Shown here: piece by piece, positions 23,906-34,699 of the stretch | Layout of the letters: each line of letters opens with the position of its first letter | Numbering within the stretch: the stretch's first letter is position 1 | Source of the DNA: Anas platyrhynchos | Taxonomy: Eukaryota; Chordata; Aves; Anseriformes; Anatidae | Reading direction: 5' to 3' | Length of the DNA stretch: 64,000 bases | Assembly: GCF_047663525.1 (NCBI RefSeq) | Contig: NC_092590.1 | Coordinates: 56,628,001-56,692,000, forward strand | Made by a program: the position numbers and the translations under genes | The notes under the pieces: generated by a model | The model's database searches: none | Seen by the model: the letters and a program-made list of their open reading frames with translations, nothing else | Told to the model about the DNA's origin: nothing

Positions 23906-26740
23906 CTAATATCAGTCTAGTCCATGACTTTCCAGAGGAAGGCTGGGCTAAATATTTATTGTTCCTGTAATAATGACCATTAAGGATATAATTGTTGCAG
24001 ATTAGTGCTTTGTGTACATGGTGATTCATATCAAAAACATCCTTTTAAAGTCTCTCCTCATCCTAATGTATTAATGTTATTTGCACTCTTTTGAGATTCT
24101 GCTTTGCAAGTCTAGGCAAGTCAAGCAATTTTCTCTATATAGTTTGTTCCATCTCCCTGCCTGCCAACATTTTCTTTAGTAAATACTTTGGCAGGAAGAA
24201 ATTGGTTTGCTTTATGCTAAAACTGGGAGCTCCCCCTCCTCCCCCCCAAAAAAAAAAAAGTAAAAAGACTCTACAATAACCATTTAACATGGATTTAAAT
24301 AGCTCATATAAGATATTAGTAGGGAAAAATCAGTTATGAACTATGGAGGAATTTCCTTTTTTATTTATTTTTTTTTCCTTTTCCAGTTGTCCAGCATCCG
24401 CTATATTCTCCTAGAATACAGAAAAAATGTAGTCTGACAGCGTGTTAAATCATCAAAATATACAATATTTTTAGATGGGCACACTGGTTTAAGCACAAAA
24501 ATCTTTAAATAATCATTGAAGTGGTAGGAAAGAAAGACAATTACCCTGTATCTTTGCAGTTAAGACACAAGATACTGGATTTCAGTTTTTGCCACTACAA
24601 AGATTTGGCTAGTTGTATGAAGCAGAGCAGCATCCACGATTGAGAAGAGCAGCCATCCTCAGCTTCCATAACCCCTTGATTTAAGACTCCGTTTGACAAA
24701 GCAGGACCTATGGATTTAAGTCATTTCAGATCCAAAAGGAAATCAAACAACTTGTCCACATTGCAAAGGCAGGCTAACATAGCAGGCTTTTAGGTTAAAC
24801 ATCTCCTCCCTCTGCAAAGGAATGAACCCAGTTGCACCTTCTGTAGTATGTTTTCTGTGTCAACATAGTCAAAAAAGTGTGACTGAATTTAACAAAAAGT
24901 TTAGGATCTTCTGAAATCATATATTTTAGCAGATTTAATATCTGTCCCTTAAAAAAAATAAAAAATAATTCTCCTTATCCATAAGAAGCTCACTTGCTAA
25001 GTCTTGATGTGTCAGGGACATGTAATGACCAAAAACTTAACAATTCAACTACGAGATGTTTTTCATATTAATGTAATTATCATACACCTTTTAAAGTCCT
25101 GTAAAAGACCCTTCCACAAATGCCACAAATCTTGTGGCAAGGGTAGGCAATATGGCCAGTAAACAAGATGATTAACAAGAACATGCGCTCCACACAAAAC
25201 AAAGAAGATGAGCAGTTCCGTTATCTGCTCCTGTTTGAGAACACATCCTACTTGTTTCCATTAAAAAGAAGCATGCTGCGTGCTAGTAAAAAACAAATAA
25301 AAAATTGTCCTTTACTAGAATATGTATTGAAGTTAACAACTATAATTTGTAAAAGCATGACACTAAAGATAAGTGAATTTTACAATTGTCTTAATTTAAC
25401 TAGAGCAGGCCCAGGTTTGTGGCATTCAGTCAAAAGCAACAGAATCTTTACTAGTCTCTCTTCAAAAAAACAGAGCACCACAATCTTTTTTGCTTCCTGA
25501 GACTTCTCATTTTTCCCAAAGTGACTGTCAGCACTCAGATCTATGCCAATAATTGTTTTCTGATAACATTTCCTTTCTGTCCCTAGTGAAAATTGTATTT
25601 CATTTAAAGCAAACTAACTAGAAGATCAGTCTACAAGTAAACAATTTTTTTGTTTGTTTGGGGGGGGTTTGTTTGGGGGTGGACTTCTCAGATTTACATA
25701 TTTTACATTTTTAAAACTTTCACTAACACTGATTTTTCATGAGTTGTTAACCAAAAAGTATTCTTACTCATGCTTCAGATCTCAGATCTATCTTGATACG
25801 AAAGGGAGAAAGCTGTCAAAACCTTGAAAAAGTCCTTACAGTCAGGGGACATTATTTCCTGCCCAGCTTTGGGACACCACTCCTTCCATACAGAAGTCTT
25901 CCCTAGACTCTCAGCTGTTCATATCCAGACTCTCAACTGTTCTTCATATACAGATTTGCGGGTAGTTGATCCAGCAAGGTCTTTTCAATACAATGAAAAC
26001 TTTGCGCATCAGATATCATATAGGATTTCGGTAGCTGTTTGCATTTCAGTCCTTGACAATAACTCTTCTGCCTCTTCCAGAGAAAAATATTTCTTAGCTG
26101 CAGAACTTGTGCAAGTGTCACTGAGGACTAACTTAATAGCTTGAAATGACATGTGGAGAGATGTTGAAGGAATTGCTTTTGTTCAGCCCAATAGGGGAGA
26201 TCAAATCACAGTCCTCTAATTCCTAAAAACGAGCTATAGAGATGAAAGCACTTTCTTCACAAGGATGGGTGGTGACATAAGAGGCAACACGCACCTATTG
26301 CATTGCTAAACTTTCCCTACCCACTTCTCTGAGACTTCCCATTTCAGCTCCAATTACCACCTAATTAGGTATCCAGTTAAAGACCTCATCTTGCTTTTGA
26401 CACTCCCAGTGAAGTGTTGGCAAAGCGGCATGAGTTACTGCAAGATCCTGACCTGCTTTGAGAATTACTGCACAGCTGGGCTTGAGAAGGCAAGGTAAGG
26501 AACTGAACAAATTTCCAATACTGATAGCATTTTAGGAAGTCCTAAGCATTTTCTGCCAGAAAAGAACCAAAATAATGCCTATCGTATTGCATTCAATAAG
26601 CGTCCACACAACCATGTCTGTTGCATATCTTACTGCATTCCAGCCTATATATTTTTCTAATATTGTGTATTTTCTGGCTGTGAATGATTGGTGATCTACC
26701 AGGGATTATACATATCAATAGAAACACTGTTGTAAACAAT

Positions 26741-26776
26741 GGAATTCAGATCACATCTGGAATTCAGGTCACATCT
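26741..26776. repeat. 18-bp tandem duplication
   Basis: GGAATTCAGATCACATCT is followed at once by GGAATTCAGGTCACATCT, with one mismatch. Confidence 0.95.
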
Positions 26777-28159
26777 CTTCCCCTCTCCATACAATTTTTG
26801 ATCTGTGTGTGGCTTCTTATCTAAGAGTTTCACATAAAAGGCAGTGGGAATAAACAGGCCTAACAAGATTTGAAGTTTATCTCAATGGATCTATTCTTCA
26901 TGGAGTTTTAACAGAGCTCCTTGCATGTGAACTTGATGTGTCCTATTTTTTTTCAGAGCATGCTTCTGAAATGTTGGAAGAAATGAAGGCTATCCTCTCC
27001 ACACCACGATACTGTAGTTTAGCGATTGCTTACTTGCCTCTGGATTTTGACCCAAATAATCTAATCATGCTTAAGGAGTTTAAATATGGTAGCTAATATT
27101 TTGGTCAGCCAACAAGAGAAGTCTAACCATATCAGGCTAACAGATCACTTTCCAGATTTCCAAGCCATGAAAATATTTGAGGAATAATTACCACTGCAGC
27201 ATGACTTATTTTACTTTAATAGCTCCAGCCTCAATATTATGTTCAAGGAATATATTACTCCAACTGCATAGCCAGTATGCTCAAAGTAGGGCTTTTCACA
27301 AGGAAGCAAGTTTCTAAGTTATTAATTAAACCAGACAAGTTTCTTTGCAGGACCTCTCTCTTGCAGGCCCACATCCTATTTTCTTCCAGGAAATGAAGGT
27401 TGTAATAAGATTCCTTGATTTTCTGAAGAATAATACTTCAGAGTGACTAAGTCCTGAGAGAGCAGTCTCTGATCTGAGGACTGAGAAATCCTCAGAAGTG
27501 GAGAGGTAGCATACCTCAAACGTTTCTGACAGACCAGAATCATAAATCTTGAAATGTGAATGCCAAACAGATATATTTGTATCTCCTTACTAGTTTACCT
27601 GGCTTTCGTTAGTAATACAATCTTCAGAAAGTTATTGATGATGAAATCTCAGAAGCTAAGGTGACTTCAAATTTTACCCAAAGTTCTGAATGTAAAATTC
27701 ATCTAATTCAAAATAATCCCAACCAGCAGATAATCTGTTTCCATAATAGAAACAAAGAAGAAGAGGATAACAAATATCCTTGAACTGGATGAAACTTATA
27801 AATAAAATGTGTTTAATTAGAACATCCAAGCTTTTCAGTTCGTTCTTATCTTCTGACTTAGCTCTGGGAACTGGAAAAGATCTGCATATGTTGAAAACAT
27901 CTGCAGTGTAACACACCCTGCAAGTCTGCCTGTGCAGCAGCTGGGGAGGGACTCTGCTCACAAGTACTTTCTGTCTCCCAGTACACAGCCAGCCAGTCAC
28001 TGCAGAACTAAGAAACAGCACCAGGTTTCCATGAGCATTTCTCCATGCACCCCTCCTGCTTCTCGGAAATGCAGTTACTTTGACAGTTTCACTTAGAGAT
28101 GCTGCCAAAAGGAATGAATGGATTTCTATGAGTAGAATATGCATATTTCTAAATTTTCT

Positions 28160-28225
28160 TTTACACATATATATATATGTATGTATAAATATAAATAAAT
28201 ATATGCATATTGTATATATATGTTT
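28160..28225. repeat. TA-rich microsatellite
   Basis: Alternating (AT)n with GTAT and AAAT interruptions. It is responsible for the odd Ile/Tyr-rich translations in this area. Confidence 0.85.
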
Positions 28226-29917
28226 CACTTTAGGCACAGAGAGGTGTGAATGTGCAATTTGTATGAGGCCATTAATGAAGCCAGCTCTTTCATGCCTTGT
28301 GACTTCACACAACATTATTGGACTTAGTTTTCCACCCACCTGTACTATCATTGAATTCCCTGCTGAATGTTGTTCAGCTGTTACAAATTAATTCATAATG
28401 ACTTAACAGCACAGAATGTGAACCAGTGGATTTTAGTTTCATTACTATAGGCCTTTGATTTACTTTTCATTTGCTTAAAACACGCATTATGATACAGAAC
28501 CTTAGAGCATTTCCATGCTGACTTTTACTTACGAGCTATGGTGCAAAAAATCCTTAGCACCTGTGGCAGTGTAAAACCAAGAGGAAAGCCATCACCTGGG
28601 TGGCTGTGGCCCTACGTTGTGCTGCATCAGGTTCCACATCTGCCACACACCAAAAAAGCCACGCTACGCTGAATATTTACAACACGGTTCTCCACAAGAT
28701 GCAAAACCACCAGTCTTCTTTCAAGACTCCTTTCAGTTTAGGATGAACTTTGTTGTTTTCCTGTAATCTTTTTGTTGAACTCAGTCATTGCTCTGGTACT
28801 TCCTTGAGCTCCTCCCTTTTCCCTGTGTCCCCAGAGGCCTGTCTAACAATAGCCTGAACATCCTTATAGTCCACTGAGGTCCAAAGCTGTTGATTAACTC
28901 AGGAGGCACTTGAGCTTCCTAACAGCCATAGCAGAGCCTTTAAAGCTCCCCAAGCATTTGAAGGCACATCTGTTTTGATGTTTAGGACCCAGATAACACC
29001 GAATCATGCCTAAACCCGATCAGAATCCAGATCATCAACATTCCTGTCCTTCAGCTCCCTGAGGAGAGCTCCATCTGCCAGGCTTTCCTGGGGAACACCT
29101 ACCATGTATCAACAGGATCTGGCACCTCAGGAACATAATGACAACCACAGCCGTTCAAAGAGTTAAAGCTAATTGTACCACTTCCTTCTCTATTCCCTAC
29201 CCAGATTGCTCTAATGTTATGGGCTGGCATCCTAGAAGGAAGTGCTAGGCTCCAGTTCTTGTTTTTAATTGTTTTATTTCAATCCACATGCAGATATTTG
29301 CAAAGAATTGGCTCTGTCCTTGGGACAGTGTCTATAGCCTTGTGGTCTTCTCAGGCACGTAGGTTAACGATTTGGTTCCAGAATCACTGGAAACAGATTT
29401 TACCCTCCTCAGTGGGACCCACCACAAACAAAGGGGAGACAGTCCTGACTAAACCAAACGTCTCTTTCCTTGAATGGTGAGAACCACAACCCTGACCTCA
29501 CGTAGGTACAAATAAAACTGAAACCAAATTCCTACCAACAAAGAAAGTCCTGCAACCTAATTGCATTAGAGGAACAGTATCATGAAAGAAAGAGACAGGA
29601 AAAGTATGAGAGGGAAAGGGAGATTGCATCTAGAAAATCACTACCTTAAAGGCTTAGCTTGTTTACTGTTATTTTCTCAACCAGACAGGATGAAATATTG
29701 TAGAAATGGACAATTTGTTAAGTATAAAGCTTAAAATTTTAGAGCAGAACTGCATTTTATGTACAGTTCTGCTGGCTTTTTTCTTTTTCCATGCGAGTCA
29801 GTGCCTTTCAGAAATACATTTACTTCCATCAGTAGAAACAGCTGCATATTAAGCAAAATAGAACGTAAAATTAGGTTAGCTTTCAAACAGCTTGCTGAGA
29901 ATGTCCCTTCCAGCTCT

Positions 29918-29941
29918 ATTTATTTATTTATTTATTTATTG
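29918..29941. repeat. (TTTA)n microsatellite
   Basis: About six TTTA units. A similar shorter tract lies at 30,527-30,546. Confidence 0.95.
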
Positions 29942-32098
29942 AATAGGGGCTTGATAAGTGTAGCTGCCTTAAGTTAGAGGTATCAGTTCCAAGGTAGGTT
30001 AATTGTCTGGGTCCAGGTATTTGTTTTACGTTAGCTTTTGTTTATTTGTTTATTTATAATATATATAAATTCTTATAAGCAAATACCCAAGATGTCCTAG
30101 TCCTCATATTTGGACACACGTACTAAGAAATGGTCTCAGTCCTACAGAAATTTGCAATTGCTCTTTTATAAGGGAGGAATTGAGCCTCTGGATGGATACA
30201 GACGTAAAAGTTCTGTCAGAAAACCAATAATTAAACTTGAGTTTTATGAGTGTTTAATACTTGACACATGAAATTACTTTTTTTTTTTTTTCCCCCCCCA
30301 TCATCCCTGTTCCTGATATTAATATCTCTCTTATTGTTCTACATTATTATTTGGCTCATTCTGGTCTGTAAAGTAAAACACTGTCAGGTAAATTACTGCT
30401 ACCAAAGACCGCCTCTTTAATATATGTGGGTGTTTTAAGCACTGCTGGCATTTGGATGCAGCCTTAAAATGTTTTAAAAGTAATCTTGCTTTGTGTGTAT
30501 AGGTAATAATAGAGAATACATATGATTTTTATTTATTTATTTATTTGTGGTGGTTGAGCATGAGGAGGTTAGAAAGAGCTCTTAGAAAGCAGACACAAAG
30601 TAGCCTGTGTCTTAACAGTGATTCTAGAAATAAATAAAACTGAACAATTAAATGGTGTGGAAACATGTACCGTTTTAATTTCAAAGGGTATTTTATGTGT
30701 TCAAGCTTTACTTGCAGTTGTATTGGCTAGTTTTACAATGAAATATTTGTGTATATGTAATCATTTTTATACATGTTATGGAATTATACAGTTGTGAGAC
30801 TAGCACCTTGATTACCGATTTTCACGTGTCTTGTTAAGTGATATAAGAGACTGATGATGTGACATTTCCAGTGTCACAATAAGATATTTTCCTTGTTTTG
30901 ACGTTCAAGGCAATGTTGCTTAAGATGTGAGAGCAATGGCTTCTCTATCTCCTACTTACTGCTGCAAATGTTTTTTTCTTTCTGTAACTTACAGATGAGA
31001 GCTGACTATCTGTCTGTTCTGTTCTGATATCCCTACCAATAAAAATGAAATGCAAAAAAAGTCATCTAATAAATAAAGTCAACAGTGGAACAATAATGAA
31101 AAATGTAAATTCATTAACAGGACAACTTCTCAGTAACATGTAACTTAATGTGTGACTGAAATAAAAATAATAGGCAAAACACCAAGTAATATTTACTTGC
31201 TTCCTAGTTATAAAGGTCAAGTAAGTAAAGACATATATTTTTCAAATTTCTAGTAATAGTAGTGAGGTCTTCTAAGGGAAAAGCAGAAATGAGTAGTAAT
31301 ACATACTGGCAAATCTTGAGCTCTTCAAAGAGCATACACAGTGTACAAAATAGGATTATTTTTTTTCTCGATGGTGTCAACAATTATTAGTAAGCAATGG
31401 CAAAGGCCATTTAAACAAGAAAATTCCTTGACTGCTTTGCATTAGAAAAATTGGTTGCATGCTTCCTAATTCACTGGTTTATCTGCTAATAGGAACATAC
31501 TAATAGGAATAAACTAATATGAGCAAACTAAACATTACTAACTATTAATAGGAACAAAACAAAGATGTATTTTAGAAATCTTGAGAAAACGGTTGACATA
31601 GATTGGGTTAATTAAAACTTCTGGCAAGTTTTGAGTCTGTTCAGGAAACTTTATGGCTTACAATGTTTTTAATGAGGTTTATTATTCTCTGTAGGAGTCT
31701 GTGGGTAGTTTCACAGATCTTCTAGCGGCAAAGTCAAAGAGTTTCCCAAGGGCATTTGTTCCAGTGGATGAAGAAGGCCAGGAAGTTGCTGCCTTAGAAA
31801 TTGTGCCAACTCACTGCTTGTGGGCTGTGTTGTAAACTGAGATTAGTTCTCTAATCACTTTTTTTTTAAAGTGCAACCAATGCTTCTGAAGTCAGGGAGA
31901 GACCCTAAGCCAGGGGCTTTATCTGGATAGCTTGTTTCACAGAGGCAGATGTGGTTCAGAAATTGTGCTGAACTTTGTGGATAATCTGTCAGCTGGGAAA
32001 TGGAGTTCCATACTTTCCAAGCAAAATAAAAGCATCCCACCTTTTCCTCATCTTTGTCTCCCTTAGGATGCTAAATACAGTTGACAGAGAACTACATT

Positions 32099-32134
32099 CC
32101 CCCCCCCCCCCCCAAAAAAAAAAAAAAAAAAAAA
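32099..32134. repeat. Poly-C/poly-A run
   Basis: About 15 C followed by about 21 A. The exact length is prone to sequencing error. Confidence 0.9.
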
Positions 32135-33639
32135 GAGTTGTAACTCAGGAGGCAGAGAAGAAGCTACTCAGGTGAGTAGCAGTACTTTCTGTAGGAAACC
32201 TGAGAGCATCAAAGACATATTTTTGAGAGTTTGAAAAGGACACTTTTGTTCATTCTTAGTTTTCCTTGCTAGTAAATGAATAAATCTCCAACCAATTGTT
32301 TAAATAAGAAATCTGAGACTTCAAGTTCTTGGTTATCCACTGGACTCAGAAGAGGCATTTCCACTTATAAGCATGACATTCATTAAATTCTTGAACTCCT
32401 TCAGGCTGAATATACAAGTAAACTTTGGCAAAAAGTTCAGCCATACCTACTTATACCTTAGGTACTCTGTTCTGCGGTTGTAATTATTTTTTTTATTAAG
32501 CTTTAACTTTTTATTTTCTATGTCATAACTGTCTTTGATGGCTTAGTCAATTTTCAGGACTGCTGTGTTGCCTTTCCTAAGGCTGATGATGAGCAAATAG
32601 CAGTCAAACTCAGCTAAAGATAGAAACGAATTCTGAAATACAGTATACAACCTCGAATTGTCAAAGGAATTGTAAAATCACTTTAATAGATGCTAAAAAT
32701 GGGTACCTAAACAAGTATCTGAACAATCAATAGAGCTCTGTCACTGGACTCAGAAAATGCTTATTCTTTGAAAAGTATTTTTCTCTTGCTCCCAAAGAAG
32801 GAAAAGAGAGCAATTGTAATCCTTGCTTGTCAACATGTTTATCGCGGGTGTTAAATCACCCTGATCTTTTCATAAATGTATCTCTGAAAAAATATTTTTA
32901 TATACAAATAATGGCTACAATTTGTACCATGAATAGAGCTGACAGTCAAGCACACAGTAAAAAGATTAAGACTGGTTATTTCCAGAGTTGCAGTTTCCAG
33001 TGCATTTTGTCAATGGTACTGATCTACTACTTTTAAGAACGTGATTTTCTGCATATTTTCTTTACCAAAAATGACAAGGGGGAAAAGATGTTAGATGGAC
33101 TAATTGCTCAAACACGAAGGTGTCAATCTAATTTACTGGATCTAGCTGAGAATACATCTAGTCAATAAAGGTATTTCTGCCCACATTGTAGGTACTAGAT
33201 AAACAAATCATGCCAGAATGTGTATGGCTTTATAATTATTGCAACATTGTTTCTTAAATTAATGGCATTTTTTGCTTAGGTATTTAAAATGAGTAAGAGC
33301 AAGTATAAATAAATAATTTAGATCAGAATAATTTAGAGTAATGTATTTGGAACTAATGGGAAGATGTAATTGCTGCTGCCTTGATGTAAGAGTATGATTT
33401 AGTTTCTTTTTTTTTTGCCATGACAGCAGAAAAGTCCAGTTATAGATGCTCAAATACAAAGTGGGCCAAGATCTAAGCATGTGAGCTGGTTTAACAGGAT
33501 GTAAATCTGTGTTGGAGTTAAACTGTGAAGAGTCAAGGTGTACAAGTACAAATCTGAGGTATCATGGATGGGAAGAGGTAAAAAAGGGCAAGTGGTGCCC
33601 TATGAGCTAAGGGCTGATTAAGAGTCGCATGAAGGATAT

Positions 33640-34190
33640 GAACATTTGTGAGCCTCAGTGTGAATGCTGAGGCAGTGGCACCTTCACCAATGCCACGCAG
33701 GCCCCTACTGCCCCACCACTACACTGAGTAGCTTTAACCCAGCTGTGGTAACCAGCACCGTTCCTTCTGGGTGCAGGGCAGCTCTGGTGCTGAGCAACCA
33801 TCCCCACCAGATCTCCTCAGCCTTCGTGCCATGCTCTGGCAGTGAGGGTCCTCCAGGGGCAGTGGTGGCACAGGGGCCTTCTCCACCTGTGGCTGAAATC
33901 CTTGAGTGAGATGCACCTGAACCAGCTCTCGTGAGAGGCTCTGGGCAACCCCAAGAGCTCGGCATGCCACATAGGTGCTTGGGAGCTGCTGCAGCACATG
34001 ATCAACACTAAGCAAGTTGAGCAAGGACCAAACTCTACTGGCCTCGGGGGCTGTTGGGCCACACTTGGCAGGCAGCCCTGCCTCCACCTGGCCCCAGCAC
34101 GGTGCTGCTAGGGGTGAGGTGCTGTGCGGGCAGGGAGCGGCTACAGCTGGTGACAGGGCTAGAAAGCTGTCCTAGAGGCTTTGCTGTAGG
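33640..34190. other. GC-rich unassigned block upstream of RELL1
   Basis: Composition shifts from AT-rich to about balanced GC over 550 bases. It abuts a CR1 fragment and may be older, unrecognised CR1 or LTR sequence. Open frames exist on both strands, but none has a credible start, splice pattern or protein motif. Confidence 0.4.
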
Positions 34191-34322
34191 GTCACAGGAT
34201 GGTGAGGCTGGCAGGGCCCTCTGGGGGCACCTGCTCCAGCAGGGACACCCCCAGCAGGGTTCCCAGGAGGGATGTGGGGTCTCCTCCTTGGAGATCCTCC
34301 AAAGCCGCCTGGGCGCCCTATG
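34190..34322. repeat. Inverted pair of CR1 fragments
   Basis: Bases from about 34,190 to 34,262 read as CR1 in reverse (GGTGAGGCTGGCAGGGCCCT, CTGCTCCAGCAGGGACACCC). From about 34,263 the sequence reads forward (GGGGTCTCCTCCTTGGAGAT, AAAGCCGCCTGG). Both halves match the copies at 15,190 and 37,316. The breakpoint is at the edge of the RELL1 CpG island. Confidence 0.75.
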
Positions 34323-34608
34323 CCAGCACTCCCTCACCCCCACTAACGCATCTGCGACGAGGTCGAACACCGAAAACTCTTCACAGGGGGGGCACCACAA
34401 GCACCTTCCCCTTTCCTACAGCCGGGCAGGGAGCACCGAGCCTCCCCCCCCGCCGCCACCACAGCACCGCCCCGGCCCGGCGCAGGCGCCATTTGGGCAG
34501 GGCGCGCCCCGCCGCCGGTGGGCAGGGCCGGGCTGGGCTGGGCCGGGCTGAGCCGGGCCGGGCCCGGCGGCGCTGCCAGCTCGGAGTCAGCGGGGGCGAG
34601 GCGCCGGG

Positions 34609-34699
34609 ATGGCTCCGGCAGCGACCAGCGGGACCCCACCGGCTGCCCCCTCGGCTGGTCCCACGGACCCATGGCTCGGGGGGCACCTCTCTGCTCTCG
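34609..34699 (+). CDS. RELL1: RELL1 exon 1, candidate A
   Basis: Chosen for position, start context and length. The ATG has a strong context (G at -3, G at +4) inside the CpG island. The frame runs 30 codons and one base to a fair donor (CTCTCG|GTGGGT), which is phase 1 and matches exon 2. It begins MAP, as does the mammalian protein, and the length is about right. Against it: the encoded stretch (MAPAATSGTPPAAPSAGPTD onward) is Pro/Ala-rich and lacks the hydrophobic core a signal peptide needs. Confidence 0.3.

Larger units (their letters stand above)
19186..33640. other. Intergenic, no gene seen
   Basis: About 14 kb between the two genes. It contains GC-richer patches at 20,430-20,610 and 22,200-23,160, a G-rich tract at 20,900-21,240, simple repeats, short tandem duplications and a possible small DNA-transposon remnant. 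Open frames are short. The longest (225 codons, minus, 27,674-28,351) runs through a TA microsatellite and shows no protein-like features. Confidence 0.65.

Noticed and set aside
27674..28351. 225-codon minus-strand open frame
   Set aside because: Longer than most here, but it translates a TA microsatellite in the middle and shows no recognisable protein feature or exon structure. I could not test conservation.
33664..34400. Several overlapping open frames of 80-120 codons on both strands
   Set aside because: They lie in or beside CR1-derived GC-rich sequence and have no splice pattern or protein motif.
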